The notes: generated from the letters alone by a model not told the origin. Shown: positions 35,912-45,666, counted from the first letter of the stretch. The stretch: 60,796 nucleotides of DNA from an uncultured Bacteroidaceae bacterium (GCA_904502185.1 CAJGDX010000001.1:1-60796), one strand, 5' to 3'. Made by a program: numbers and translations.

Positions 35912-36970
35912 ATGAAGCTTTCCCAGTTCAAGTTCAGGCTCCCGACAGACCGCATAGCCCTCTATCCTGCGTCTTGTCGCGACGAATCGCGCCTGATGGT
36001 AGTCCATCGCAAAAGCGGCGAGATTGAGCACTGTACATTCAAAGACGTGATAAACTACTTCGACGAGAAAGACCTCTTCGTCCTGAACGACAGCAAGGTC
36101 TTCCCCGCACGTCTTTACGGAAACAAAGAAAAAACAAATGCCAAGATTGAGGTATTCCTGCTGCGCGAGCTCAACGAAGAGTTCCGTCTGTGGGACGTAC
36201 TTGTAGAACCTGCCCGTAAGATACGCATCGGCAACAAGCTCTACTTTGGCGAGGACAACTCAATGGTTGCCGAAGTTATCGACAACACCACCTCACGCGG
36301 AAGAACACTGCGATTCCTCTACGACGGTCCCCACGACGAATTCAAGAAAGCCCTCTTCTCACTGGGTGTAGCCCCACTGCCCGAGGACTTCAAGCAGTTG
36401 CGTAAAGAGGAGCCCGAGGACCTTGAAAACTTCCAGACCTATTTCGCAAAGAAAGAGGGTTCAGTGACTGCGCCCGTATCGAGCCTGCACTTTACCCGTG
36501 AGCTGATGAAGCGCATGGAAATCAAGGGCATAGACACCGCATACGTAACAATGCACATCGGTCTTGGCTGCTTCCGCGAAATTGATGTCGAGGACCTTAC
36601 CAAGCACAAGATGGCAAGCGACCTTATTAACGTCGACAGCGAAGCAGTTGCACTTATCAACAAGGCAAAGGCAGAAGGTCGCAGAATCTGCGCAGTAGGT
36701 ACATCGGTACAGCGCGTACTCGAAACAGCCACCCTCACAGGAGGCATGTTGAAAGAGTATGACGGTTGGACCAGCAAGTTCATCTTCCCCGAATACAATT
36801 TCCAGGTAGCCAACTGCATGATTGCCAACTTCTACAACCCCTACTCGACCATGCTTATGCTAACAAGCGCCTTTGGCGGATACGAGCTTATCATGAACGC
36901 ATATGACGAGGCACTGAAGAGCGGCTACCGTTTCGGTATCTACGGCGACGCAATGCTCATAATAGACTAA
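35912..36970 (+). CDS. queA: tRNA preQ1(34) S-adenosylmethionine ribosyltransferase-isomerase
   Basis: A 352-residue QueA, which transfers the ribosyl group of SAM to 7-aminomethyl-7-deazaguanine in tRNA to give epoxyqueuosine. MKLSQFKFRLPTDRIALYP, LNDSKVFPARL, PVSSLHFTRELM and the segment around HIGLGCFREID are family hallmarks. The ATG start is preferred over a GTG three codons upstream because QueA proteins begin MKLS. It pairs functionally with queG about 5 kb downstream. Confidence 0.96.
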   Translation: MKLSQFKFRLPTDRIALYPASCRDESRLMVVHRKSGEIEHCTFKDVINYFDEKDLFVLNDSKVFPARLYGNKEKTNAKIEVFLLRELNEEFRLWDVLVEPARKIRIGNKLYFGEDNSMVAEVIDNTTSRGRTLRFLYDGPHDEFKKALFSLGVAPLPEDFKQLRKEEPEDLENFQTYFAKKEGSVTAPVSSLHFTRELMKRMEIKGIDTAYVTMHIGLGCFREIDVEDLTKHKMASDLINVDSEAVALINKAKAEGRRICAVGTSVQRVLETATLTGGMLKEYDGWTSKFIFPEYNFQVANCMIANFYNPYSTMLMLTSAFGGYELIMNAYDEALKSGYRFGIYGDAMLIID

Positions 36971-36974
36971 ACAG

Positions 36975-37463
36975 ATGCCCGAATCCGTAGAGATATACAT
37001 CGGACTGGGCAGCAACCAAGGTAACCGGGAGCAACTGATAGAGAAAGCCATTGAGCATCTGTCAGTTGCTCTTGGCGCACCTGTACTGCAGTCAAGCATA
37101 ATAGAGACAGAACCATGGGGGTTCGAATCGGACACCCCATTCCTGAACATGGTCGTCTGCTTCAAATGCCCGCTTCAACCCACCGAACTGCTCGACCTTA
37201 CCGAAAAGACAGAGAAGGAGTTGGGACGTACAACAAAATCGTCGAGTGGAATATACAAAGACCGCCCGATAGACATTGACATTCTGCTGTACGACAACCG
37301 CGTGATTGAGAGCAAGCGCTTGACTATCCCCCACCCCCGACTGCACGAAAGGCATTTCGTCCTTGAGCCGTTGAATGAAATATCTCCGCAGCTCGTACAT
37401 CCGATTTTTCATAAAACCATTGCCGAATTGACCGAAAGCATTAAAGCAGAAGGGAAAATTTAA
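36975..37463 (+). CDS. folK: 6-hydroxymethyl-7,8-dihydropterin pyrophosphokinase
   Basis: A 162-residue HPPK that transfers pyrophosphate from ATP to the pterin in folate synthesis. GLGSNQGNRE (10-19), the ETEPWGFES segment and DRPIDIDILLYDN (96-108, metal-binding Asp pair) with IPHPRLHERHFVLEPL are diagnostic. Last gene of the ftsX cluster; followed by a strong palindrome. Confidence 0.96.
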   Translation: MPESVEIYIGLGSNQGNREQLIEKAIEHLSVALGAPVLQSSIIETEPWGFESDTPFLNMVVCFKCPLQPTELLDLTEKTEKELGRTTKSSSGIYKDRPIDIDILLYDNRVIESKRLTIPHPRLHERHFVLEPLNEISPQLVHPIFHKTIAELTESIKAEGKI

Positions 37464-37497
37464 AAGCAGATAGTTTACAAGCTGGACAAACAAGTAT

Positions 37498-37525
37498 CAA
37501 GAGAGTGCATCGATGCACTCTCTTG
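37498..37525 (+). terminator. Perfect 28-base palindrome after folK
   Basis: The sequence is its own reverse complement, with half-site CAAGAGAGTGCATC, and is followed by TGTTTTC. It probably forms the intrinsic terminator of the ftsX-folK operon. The loop would have to open a few central pairs. The rest of the 304-base gap (37464-37767) holds only a promoter. Confidence 0.75.
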
Positions 37526-37648
37526 TGTTTTCAGGGATTGAAAGAATACAAATTGTAGAAACAAATTCCTCAATCACCCGATAAAGGAGAATCATTCTGA
37601 ATTATCGAGAGTTCCCGCAGCCAGCTAAAGTTATTTTAATACACAATA

Positions 37649-37680
37649 TTTGCTCATCTGCACACAATTAGGTAAATTTG
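37649..37680 (+). promoter_or_regulatory. Promoter of the DUF2723-deacetylase-queG operon
   Basis: TTTG (37649-37652), a 20-base spacer and TAAATTTG (37673-37680) match the Bacteroides consensus fully. Start would be near 37687, giving a leader of about 80 bases. Confidence 0.75.
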
Positions 37681-37767
37681 CCGAAATTTTGCATAGTCTG
37701 CGCAGACTGCAAAAAAGCAAGGAGCGCAACACAAAAGCCACACAAGTAAAAATCATCAAAAAAGAAT

Positions 37768-40700
37768 ATGAACAACTACAAAAAAGTAAACAACCTTTTC
37801 GGCTGGCTCTGCTTCTTCATAGCAGCAGCAACCTACTGTCTGACAGTAGAGCCGACAGCCAGTTTCTGGGATTGTCCGGAATTCATCCTATCGGGCTACA
37901 AGTTGGAAATAGGCCACCCGCCCGGCGCACCCTTCTTCATGCTGACAGCAAACTTCTTCTCGCTGTTCGCCGACCCCGAAGATGCGGCACTCATGGTAAA
38001 CATAATGTCAGCCATCCTCAGCGCAGCAGGTATAATGTTCCTATTCTGGAGCATCACCCACCTTGTACGCAAACTGCTGGTTGGCAACACCACAGAGATG
38101 ACAACCTCGCAGATGATAACCATCATTGGTTCAGGTGTTGTCGGAGCGCTTGCATACACATGGAGCGACACATATTGGTTCAGCGCTGTCGAAGGTGAGG
38201 TTTATGGATACTCATCGCTGTTCACGGCTGTAGTTTTCTGGTTGATACTCAAATGGGAAGACAACGCAGACGACCCTCACAGCGACAGATGGCTCATACT
38301 CATTGCCTACCTTGTGGGACTCTCTATCGGAGTTCACTTGCTTAACCTGCTCTGTATCCCTGCTATTGTGCTTGTTGCATACTACCGCAAAGCCCCCAAT
38401 GCCAACCTCAAAGGTTCACTCGTGGCACTTGCGTTATCAATGGTTCTTGTAGCCGCAGTACTCTATGGTATTGTCCCCGGAGTGGTAAAAGTAGGCGGCT
38501 GGTTCGAACTGTTCTTTGTGAACACACTTGGCATGCCGTTCAACACAGGAGTTATCATATATCTTGTACTGATGCTGGCTGCACTTATATGGAGCATCTA
38601 CGAGAGCGAAACAAACAAAAGCCGTAAACGCCTGGCAATAGCATTCCTCACAACAGTGGGCCTGCTGGGTATTCCCTTCTATGGTCATGGATTCAGCAGT
38701 ATCGTCATTGGAGCTGTTGCACTCGCCGTGCTTGCTATAGTTCTGTTCTGGGAGCGCGAAAACAAATATCTTGTAAACGTACGCACCTTGAATACATCAC
38801 TTCTGTGCATGCTGCTGATAATGATCGGATACTCGTCGTATGCACTCATTGTCATACGTTCGGCTGCAAACACTCCCATGGACCAGAACTCACCCGAGGA
38901 CATCTTCACACTGGGCGAGTACCTTGGTCGTGAACAGTATGGAACACGTCCGCTCTTCTACGGCCCCGCATACTGCTCAGAGGTAAAATATGAGAAGGCC
39001 GGCAACGGCAACTGGATGGCTGTCATCAAAGAGGGCGCACCCCAGTATGGCAGAAAAGAGAAGGCAACAGCCGAGGAAAAGGATTCATACGAATTGCTTG
39101 GACACAGAAGAGAAGTTGTATATGCACAGAATATGCTCTTCCCCAGAATGTATGACCAGCGATTTGCCTCATTCGGCTACAACAATACAAATGTGTACGA
39201 GAAATGGATTGGCAGAAAAATCAAAGGTCATAAGGTTGCGTACAGTGTAGCAGGCCACGACCTGAGCGTTAATATGCCTACACAGTGGGACAACATCTGC
39301 TTCTTCCTCAACTATCAGTTGAACTACATGTACTGGAGATACTTCTTCTGGAACTTCGTAGGACGCCAGAACGACCTTCAAGGACATGGCGACCTTGACA
39401 AAGGCAACTGGATTACAGGTATCAACTTCATCGACAACATACTTGTAGGTAATCAGGATTTGCTCCCCAAAGCATTGAAAGAGAACAAGGGCCGCAACGT
39501 ATTCTTTGCCCTACCCCTGATTTTGGGAATCCTCGGCCTTTTATGGCAATGCAAAAAAGGAGACGCAGGAGTAAGACAATTCTGGGTGGTATTCTTCCTC
39601 TTCTTCATGACAGGTATAGCCATCGTGCTTTATCTGAACCAGACACCTTACCAGCCGCGCGAACGTGACTACGCATATGCAGGTTCGTTCTACGCCTTTG
39701 CCATCTGGATTGGAATGGGCGTTGCTGCCATCACAGAGTGGTTGAAGAAAAAGAACATTGCAGTAAGCATTGCTGTAAGTGTAGTGTGTCTGCTCGTACC
39801 CCTGCAAATGGTATCACAGACATGGGACGACCATAACCGCAGCGGACGCTACGCATGCCGCGACTTCGGACAGAACTATCTGAATTCGATTTCTCAGGAC
39901 AAGAACCCCATTATCTTCACCTGCGGCGACAACGACACATTCCCCTTGTGGTACAACCAGGAGGTAGAGGGAGTACGCACCGACGCACGTGTCTGCAACC
40001 TTTCTTACCTTAATACCCCCTGGTACATCGACCAGATGCGCCGTCCCGCATACGACTCGCCTTCGTTGCCTATCAACTGGGAGCGCATAGACTATGCAGG
40101 TAACACAAACGAGGCTATTGAGGTGAAACCCGAGTTCAAGGAGAAAATCAAGAACATGTATGCTCAGAACCCCGAGAAGTACAAGAAGATTCTTGGTGAG
40201 AACCCCTTCGAACTGAAAAATATCATCAAGAACTGGGTACGTTCAAAAGAGGAGTCACTGCACATAATACCCACAGACACAGTATACATCCCCATCGACC
40301 GCGAGGCTGTGTACCGTTCGGGAATGGGAATACCAACCGAATACAGTGACAGCATGCCCGAATACATGGTAATCTCGCTCAAAGGACGCAAACAGCTGAC
40401 ACGTGGCGACCTGATGATGCTGGAAATGCTTGCCGAGGCAAACTGGGAGCGTCCCATGTATATGTCACGTACAGTAGGCACCGAGAACTACCTCCCGTCA
40501 CTTTCCGACTTCTTTATCACAGAGGGACTTGCACACCGCATCACACCCTTCAACTGGAAAGAGCTTGGATACAGCAACAAGTATGAGACAATCATCGATA
40601 CCGAAAAGATGTACGACAATGTGATGAACCGCTTCAAGTTCGGTGGTCTTGCCGAGAATCCCGATTACTATCTGGACGAGACAACATCACGCATGGTCTA

Positions 40701-41163
40701 CACACACCGCGTGCTGCTTGCATCACTTGCCGAGAGCCTTGTAGACGAAGGTAAGAACCTGGCCGACGAAGGCAAGGAGAAAGAAGCGATAACAGCACTT
40801 GATAAGGCACTGAAGGTACTCGACTATGCCGAGCAGGTAATCCCCAGCAGCCTTGTTCCCCAGCAGGCTCAATTGGGTGCTCTTGTACTGGGCGAGACAT
40901 ACATAAAGCTCGGAGAGAAAGAGAAAGCAATCAAAATACTTGGCGCTGTTGGCGACGAGCTTATCGAATACCTCAGATGGTACGACAGTCTCGACAAGAA
41001 AGACTATGTTGCAATTTCAAGCGACTATTCGATTAATCTGCAGCTGCTCAAGAACATCATCGGCATTCTTGAAGATGGAGGCGAGCCCTACAAAGCAGAA
41101 ATCTCGAAATTCCAGAAGGCGTTCAACACACACTTCCAGAATCTGCGCTCACGTCACGTATAA
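37768..41163 (+). CDS. DUF2723 glycosyltransferase-like membrane protein
   Basis: An 1131-residue protein with a long polytopic N-terminal half (about 12 helices to residue 680) and a soluble C-terminal half ending in TPR-like helices. The first extracytoplasmic loop carries WDCPEF (34-39) and GHPPGAP (49-55), resembling the acidic motif of GT-C fold protein O-mannosyltransferases; the eukaryotic relative TMEM260 has been reported as an O-mannosyltransferase. In Bacteroidota, which glycosylate many exported proteins, it is a candidate O-glycosyltransferase, but that is inference. Co-transcribed with a polysaccharide deacetylase. Confidence 0.85.
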   Translation: MNNYKKVNNLFGWLCFFIAAATYCLTVEPTASFWDCPEFILSGYKLEIGHPPGAPFFMLTANFFSLFADPEDAALMVNIMSAILSAAGIMFLFWSITHLVRKLLVGNTTEMTTSQMITIIGSGVVGALAYTWSDTYWFSAVEGEVYGYSSLFTAVVFWLILKWEDNADDPHSDRWLILIAYLVGLSIGVHLLNLLCIPAIVLVAYYRKAPNANLKGSLVALALSMVLVAAVLYGIVPGVVKVGGWFELFFVNTLGMPFNTGVIIYLVLMLAALIWSIYESETNKSRKRLAIAFLTTVGLLGIPFYGHGFSSIVIGAVALAVLAIVLFWERENKYLVNVRTLNTSLLCMLLIMIGYSSYALIVIRSAANTPMDQNSPEDIFTLGEYLGREQYGTRPLFYGPAYCSEVKYEKAGNGNWMAVIKEGAPQYGRKEKATAEEKDSYELLGHRREVVYAQNMLFPRMYDQRFASFGYNNTNVYEKWIGRKIKGHKVAYSVAGHDLSVNMPTQWDNICFFLNYQLNYMYWRYFFWNFVGRQNDLQGHGDLDKGNWITGINFIDNILVGNQDLLPKALKENKGRNVFFALPLILGILGLLWQCKKGDAGVRQFWVVFFLFFMTGIAIVLYLNQTPYQPRERDYAYAGSFYAFAIWIGMGVAAITEWLKKKNIAVSIAVSVVCLLVPLQMVSQTWDDHNRSGRYACRDFGQNYLNSISQDKNPIIFTCGDNDTFPLWYNQEVEGVRTDARVCNLSYLNTPWYIDQMRRPAYDSPSLPINWERIDYAGNTNEAIEVKPEFKEKIKNMYAQNPEKYKKILGENPFELKNIIKNWVRSKEESLHIIPTDTVYIPIDREAVYRSGMGIPTEYSDSMPEYMVISLKGRKQLTRGDLMMLEMLAEANWERPMYMSRTVGTENYLPSLSDFFITEGLAHRITPFNWKELGYSNKYETIIDTEKMYDNVMNRFKFGGLAENPDYYLDETTSRMVYTHRVLLASLAESLVDEGKNLADEGKEKEAITALDKALKVLDYAEQVIPSSLVPQQAQLGALVLGETYIKLGEKEKAIKILGAVGDELIEYLRWYDSLDKKDYVAISSDYSINLQLLKNIIGILEDGGEPYKAEISKFQKAFNTHFQNLRSRHV

Positions 41164-41175
41164 AACCAAGAGAGT

Positions 41176-41787
41176 ATGTTCATAGAACAGGTACCACCAC
41201 TATTCCGCAAGCTATACCCGAAGGCTATCTGGAGAATGAATCCGGATGAGAAAGCTGTGTACCTGACCTTTGACGATGGACCCATACCCGAGGTTACACC
41301 CTGGGTACTGGGACATCTTGAAAGATACAATATTAAAGCTACATTTTTTATGGTGGGGGACAATGTTCACAAGTTCCCCGACGAATATCGTATGGTTGTC
41401 GAGGGTGGTCACCGCATCGGCAACCATACATTCAACCATCTGCAGGGATTGTTCACAAGCACTAAAAGGTACATCGACAATGTCGACCGTGCCGATGCAT
41501 TCCTGCACAGCAATCTTTTCCGTCCGCCACACGGCATCATACGCAGCCATCAGTACTACGAACTGAGCAAGCGTTACAAAATAATAATGTGGGACCTTGT
41601 TACACGCGATTACAGTTTCCGCCTGTACGGCGAGGATGTTCTTGCAAACATAAAACGCTATGTAAGAAACGGTTCCATCATCACATTCCACGACTCACTG
41701 CGCTCCTATTCGAACCTAAAGTATGCCCTTCCCCGCTCCATCGAGTGGTTGTTGGAACAGGGATACAGTTTCAAAGTATTTGAATGA
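41176..41787 (+). CDS. Polysaccharide deacetylase (NodB/CE4)
   Basis: A 203-residue NodB-homology protein. Metal-binding motifs are intact: TFDDGP (31-36) with Asp33 and Asp34, and HTFNH (84-88). The catalytic-side RPPHG motif is present. No signal peptide is apparent, so it may be cytoplasmic or use another export route. It overlaps queG by four bases and follows DUF2723 by 12. CE4 enzymes deacetylate peptidoglycan, chitin-like or other N-acetylated glycans; substrate not predictable. Confidence 0.9.
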   Translation: MFIEQVPPLFRKLYPKAIWRMNPDEKAVYLTFDDGPIPEVTPWVLGHLERYNIKATFFMVGDNVHKFPDEYRMVVEGGHRIGNHTFNHLQGLFTSTKRYIDNVDRADAFLHSNLFRPPHGIIRSHQYYELSKRYKIIMWDLVTRDYSFRLYGEDVLANIKRYVRNGSIITFHDSLRSYSNLKYALPRSIEWLLEQGYSFKVFE

Positions 41788-42701
41788 TGGAACCGCAGGA
41801 ATTGTCAACACTTATAAAGCAACGTGCCAAGGAACTGGGCTTCACTGCCTGCGGAATAACCCGCGCAACAGCAGTGTCCGAAGAGGTTCGCCGACAGTTT
41901 GACGAGTGGATTGCATTGGGCGCACACGGCGGAATGAACTACATGACCGGCAACTTCGGGAAAAGGATGAACCCCACTATGCTGGTCGAAGGCTGCCGCA
42001 GCATAATAGTCGTTGCACAAAACTACTACACAAGCAACGCTTCGCCCTACCTGTCACGATATGCACAAGGCAAAGATTACCATAAAGTTGTAAAAGACAA
42101 ACTTTTCCTGCTGCTGCAATACATCAACCGTCTTACCCCCACAAAAGGTCGCGCCTTTTGCGACTCGGCACCTGTACTTGAACGCTATTGGGCCGTACAG
42201 GCAGGACTCGGTTGGTGCGGCAAGAACCGGCAGTTGGTGATTCCGCACGCCGGCACACACTTCTTTCTGGGAGAGCTGTTCATAGACACAGAGGTTGCAT
42301 ACGACGCGCCTTACACAGCCACACACTGTGGCCTGTGCAATGCCTGTATAGAAAACTGCCCTGCACAGGCACTCAGCGACAAAGGGCTTGATGCACGCCG
42401 ATGTCTGTCGTATCTGACAATAGAACATCGCGACACACTGCCCCGGGACATAGGAGCGAATATGGGAGAATGTTTCTACGGTTGCGACAGATGTCAGAGT
42501 GTATGTCCGCACAACAGACACGCAACACCCACGGATGAAAAGCTGTTCAACCCAAGCGAGGCACTGCTTGCAATGGAGACAGGCGACTGGGAGGGGCTCA
42601 CACAAGAGCGCTTCGATGAACTCTTCGGCGAGAGTGCTGTACAACGTTGCGGATACACCCAACTGATGCGTAACATAGAAGCCTGGAAAAAGAAGAGTTG
42701 A
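41784..42701 (+). CDS. queG: Epoxyqueuosine reductase
   Basis: A 305-residue cobalamin-dependent iron-sulfur enzyme that reduces epoxyqueuosine to queuosine in tRNA, the last step of the pathway. Two [4Fe-4S] sites are visible: CGLCNACIENCP (182-193) and CDRCQSVCPHN (234-244). The conserved CDSAP region (126-130, with Asp127) is present. Its start overlaps the stop of the deacetylase, and two adjacent ATGs are possible starts. Confidence 0.95.
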   Translation: MMEPQELSTLIKQRAKELGFTACGITRATAVSEEVRRQFDEWIALGAHGGMNYMTGNFGKRMNPTMLVEGCRSIIVVAQNYYTSNASPYLSRYAQGKDYHKVVKDKLFLLLQYINRLTPTKGRAFCDSAPVLERYWAVQAGLGWCGKNRQLVIPHAGTHFFLGELFIDTEVAYDAPYTATHCGLCNACIENCPAQALSDKGLDARRCLSYLTIEHRDTLPRDIGANMGECFYGCDRCQSVCPHNRHATPTDEKLFNPSEALLAMETGDWEGLTQERFDELFGESAVQRCGYTQLMRNIEAWKKKS

Positions 42702-42739
42702 GGCAGCCGGGATACAATTGGCGATTTTCGCCCACCGAA

Positions 42740-42770
42740 TTTGCAGAGTGGGATTTTTTAGGTATCTTAG
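42740..42770 (+). promoter_or_regulatory. Promoter upstream of the thioesterase gene
   Basis: TTTG (42740-42743), a 19-base spacer, then TATCTTAG (42763-42770), one mismatch from TAnnTTTG. Leader of about 68 bases. Confidence 0.6.
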
Positions 42771-42844
42771 CACCATAAAAGAACAGCGCAACTGCATTTG
42801 AGACAATGCCGAGCAAGTTTAAAATATTTTACCAATAAACGAAA

Positions 42845-43264
42845 ATGGACAAGAATAAATACATATACTGTCTGGACATGAAAGTACGCGACTACGAATG
42901 TGACCTTCAGGGAGTAGTCAACAATGCAAACTACCAACATTATATGGAACATGCCCGCCACGAATTTCTCGAAAGTCACGGCGAAAATTTCGGCAAGCTT
43001 CACGACGAGGGCATAGACGCCATGGTGGCAAAGATAGAGATTGAGTACAAACTGCCGCTCATCAGTGGCGACAAGTTCACAGTCGGCATAAACATAAAGC
43101 GTCAAGGTGCGAAGCTGATTTTTATTCAGGACATCTACCGCATGAGCGACGGCAAATTATGCACTAAAGGACGCGTGGAAACCATCTGCCTGCAAAATGG
43201 ACGACTTACGCGAGGAGAGATATTCGACCGCATGTTTGCACAATACCTCAACAACGAACAATAA
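42845..43264 (+). CDS. Acyl-CoA thioesterase, hotdog fold (4HBT type)
   Basis: A 139-residue single hotdog-domain protein. The catalytic-loop pattern DYECDLQGVVNNANYQHYME (16-35) with Asp20 corresponds to the D-x-x-G-V-V-x-x-x-x-Y signature of 4-hydroxybenzoyl-CoA-type thioesterases. Followed 10 bases later by a small membrane protein and then a CoA-handling enzyme, so it may act on short- or medium-chain acyl-CoAs, but the substrate is unknown. Confidence 0.9.
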   Translation: MDKNKYIYCLDMKVRDYECDLQGVVNNANYQHYMEHARHEFLESHGENFGKLHDEGIDAMVAKIEIEYKLPLISGDKFTVGINIKRQGAKLIFIQDIYRMSDGKLCTKGRVETICLQNGRLTRGEIFDRMFAQYLNNEQ

Positions 43265-43274
43265 AAACGAAGAG

Positions 43275-43619
43275 ATGGAAGATTTATTACCTATTCTCAT
43301 TTTCATCATCGTAATGATAATCTCGGTTGTTCGCAACATTGCAAAAACCGCGAACAAAGCAGGAGGTGACAAACAGCCTACAAGAACCTTCGGCGAAGTT
43401 TTTCCGCAAATGGAGATACTTCAGCCGGAGATACCTGAGCCTAAAACGCTGACAACACCTGCTAGAAAGAAGGTGTCGACAGTTGCTGACGTTTCAGTTG
43501 GCACCACCCCGGAAAACAATACAAGCGAGAAGCGCGGTTGCAAAGTGGCTATCAACAGCAAGTCAGATGCAAAAAAGGCATTTATCTATTCTGAAATATT
43601 CAACAAGAAGTATAATTGA
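43275..43619 (+). CDS. Small single-pass membrane protein, unknown function
   Basis: A 114-residue protein starting MEDLLPILIFIIVMIISVVRN, i.e. one N-terminal helix without a charged lead, then a low-complexity polar region (GGDKQPTRTFGE, PEIPEPKTLTTPARKK) and a more ordered C-terminal stretch KSDAKKAFIYSEIFNKKY. The ATG at 43275 is chosen over an upstream in-frame one at 43197 that lies in the thioesterase. Function not recognisable; the position between the thioesterase and CoA transferase suggests co-transcription only. Confidence 0.7.
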   Translation: MEDLLPILIFIIVMIISVVRNIAKTANKAGGDKQPTRTFGEVFPQMEILQPEIPEPKTLTTPARKKVSTVADVSVGTTPENNTSEKRGCKVAINSKSDAKKAFIYSEIFNKKYN

Positions 43620-43639
43620 CACAAAAAATAAGCACAACA

Positions 43640-45130
43640 ATGAATTATCCCATAATAACAGCAGCCGAGGCTGCAACATACATTAAAGACGGCTATGGTG
43701 TAGGAATCAGCGGATTCACCCTTTCGGGAACCCCAAAAACCGTACTCCCCGAAGTTGCCAAGATAGCAGAAGAGGAGCATGCAGCCGGCAAGCCCTTTAA
43801 AATAAACCTCTACACAGGAGCTTCTACCGGTGATGCCATCGACGGAGCACTGACACGTGCCAATGCACTCAATTTCAGAGCGCCCTTCCTGTCGAACCCC
43901 ACTGTGAGAACAGCCGTAAACAACAAGGAGTTGACATACACCGACCTTCACCTCTCGCTCATGGCACAGGATCTGCGCTATGGTTTTATGGGCAAGGTAG
44001 ATGTTGCCATCCTCGAAGCAATAGACATCACACCCGACGGAAAGGTATATCTGACAACAGCAGGAGGTATAGGACAGACCGTTGCCAACCTCGCCGACAA
44101 AATAATAATTGAGCGCAACAGTTTCCACCACACAGAGGGACTGCACGACGTTTACGAGCCCGAGAATCCCCCCTACAGAAGAGAGATTCCCATCTACAAG
44201 GCATCGGACAGAATCGGTAAGCCCTACGTACAGGTCGACCCCAAAAAGGTTGTTGGTATTGTGGAGGTGAATCTGCCCAACGAGCCTGTAGTATTCAAGG
44301 AGCTTGACGACGTGACACGCCGTATCGGCGAGAATGTGGCGAACTTCCTGCTGGGCGACATCAAACGAGGCATTATCCCTGCATCAGGACTGCCCATACA
44401 GAGCGGTATCGGCAACGTGGCCAACGCAGTGCTTAAAGCACTTGAAACAAGCACAGAGATGCCTGCTCTTGACCTCTATTCTGAGGTATTGCAGGACACC
44501 GTGATTGACCTGATGGAGCTTGGACGCGTAAAATCGGGAAGTACCTGTTCACTCTCATTGAGCCAGGAGGGTCTGCAGCGTGTATACGACAACCTCGACT
44601 TCTTCCGCGACAAACTGGTGCTTCGTCCTTCGGAAATTTCGAACAGCCCTGAGGTTATACGCCGTCTGGGAGTTATTGCCATAAACACAGCCATCGAAGT
44701 TGACCTCTACGGTTGCGTAAACTCGTCACACATTGGCGGTACACGACTTATGAACGGTATCGGCGGTTCAGGCGACTTCGCACGCAACGCATACATTTCA
44801 ATCTTCACCTGCCCGTCGACACTGAAAGACGGCAAGATAAGCGCCATCGTACCCATGGTGGCACACCCCGACCACTCGGAACACGACGTAAGAATCGTAG
44901 TCACAGAATATGGTGTTGCCGACCTGCGCGGCAAAGGTCCCGACGAACGTGCAAAGACTCTCATTGAGAACTGCGCACACCCCGACTACCGCGAACTGTT
45001 GTGGGACTACCTGAAGATAAGCAAAAAGGCGCACATCAGCCACAATGTAGCAGCTGCACTTGCCCTGCACACTACTTTCGAGCGTGAAGGTGACATGCGC
45101 CTTACCGACTACAACAAGTTCATAGGATGA
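43640..45130 (+). CDS. Acetyl-CoA hydrolase/transferase family protein (probable succinyl-CoA:acetate CoA-transferase)
   Basis: A 496-residue cat1/Ach1-type enzyme. Expected catalytic Glu282 lies in LDLYSEVLQD, and the glycine-rich QSGIGNVANAVL (254-265) precedes it; SGFTLSGTPK near the N-terminus is typical. It would move CoA between acetate and succinate, which fits acetate/succinate fermentation in Bacteroidales. The ATG is chosen over a TTG eight codons upstream because MNYPIITAAEAA aligns with the family start. Overlaps the next gene by four bases. Confidence 0.9.
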   Translation: MNYPIITAAEAATYIKDGYGVGISGFTLSGTPKTVLPEVAKIAEEEHAAGKPFKINLYTGASTGDAIDGALTRANALNFRAPFLSNPTVRTAVNNKELTYTDLHLSLMAQDLRYGFMGKVDVAILEAIDITPDGKVYLTTAGGIGQTVANLADKIIIERNSFHHTEGLHDVYEPENPPYRREIPIYKASDRIGKPYVQVDPKKVVGIVEVNLPNEPVVFKELDDVTRRIGENVANFLLGDIKRGIIPASGLPIQSGIGNVANAVLKALETSTEMPALDLYSEVLQDTVIDLMELGRVKSGSTCSLSLSQEGLQRVYDNLDFFRDKLVLRPSEISNSPEVIRRLGVIAINTAIEVDLYGCVNSSHIGGTRLMNGIGGSGDFARNAYISIFTCPSTLKDGKISAIVPMVAHPDHSEHDVRIVVTEYGVADLRGKGPDERAKTLIENCAHPDYRELLWDYLKISKKAHISHNVAAALALHTTFEREGDMRLTDYNKFIG

Positions 45131-45666
45131 AAAAAAAGCTTGTAACAGAAATGGGGCGCATCTGCCGTCAGGAGTTTGTCGATGCCGACAAACTCCCTTT
45201 GACGGTAGTTGTCGATAATGTACGCAGCCTGCACAATGTTGGTTCCATTTTCCGCACCTCCGACGCTTTCCGCGTAGAACGCATAGTGTTGTGCGGAATA
45301 ACAGCAACACCCCCACATGCCGAAATACACAAGACAGCCTTGGGCGCGGAAGATGTTGTGGAGTGGATATATGAGAAAGAGACAATGGAGGCTGTCGAAA
45401 AATTGCGTTCCGACGGCTACAAGGTATATGCAATAGAACAGGTGGAAGAGAGCATTGCCCTTCAGGATTTCCCTGTGAAAGAGGGTGAAAAATATGCTGT
45501 AATTCTGGGCAATGAGGTCAAAGGGGTACAGCAGCAGGTGGTGGATGCCTGCGATGGCTCAATAGAGATTCCGCAGTTCGGCACCAAACACTCGCTGAAT
45601 GTTTCTGTGACGGCAGGAATGGTTATCTGGGAGTTTGCATGTAAAATGGGGTGGGTCAAACGATAG
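45127..45666 (+). CDS. TrmH/SpoU-family RNA 2'-O-methyltransferase
   Basis: A 179-residue SPOUT enzyme. Family motifs are NVRSLHNVGSIFRTSDAF (31-48), ILGNEVKGV (126-134) and IPQFGTKHSLNVSVTAG (148-164), which form the knotted SAM site. Target (tRNA or rRNA ribose) not predictable. Start overlaps the CoA-transferase stop; its own stop lies inside a terminator hairpin shared with the convergent dus gene. Confidence 0.93.
   Translation: MKKKLVTEMGRICRQEFVDADKLPLTVVVDNVRSLHNVGSIFRTSDAFRVERIVLCGITATPPHAEIHKTALGAEDVVEWIYEKETMEAVEKLRSDGYKVYAIEQVEESIALQDFPVKEGEKYAVILGNEVKGVQQQVVDACDGSIEIPQFGTKHSLNVSVTAGMVIWEFACKMGWVKR

Noticed and set aside
43616..43639. TTG start for the CoA-transferase
   Set aside because: The in-frame ATG at 43640 fits the family start; the extension has no support.
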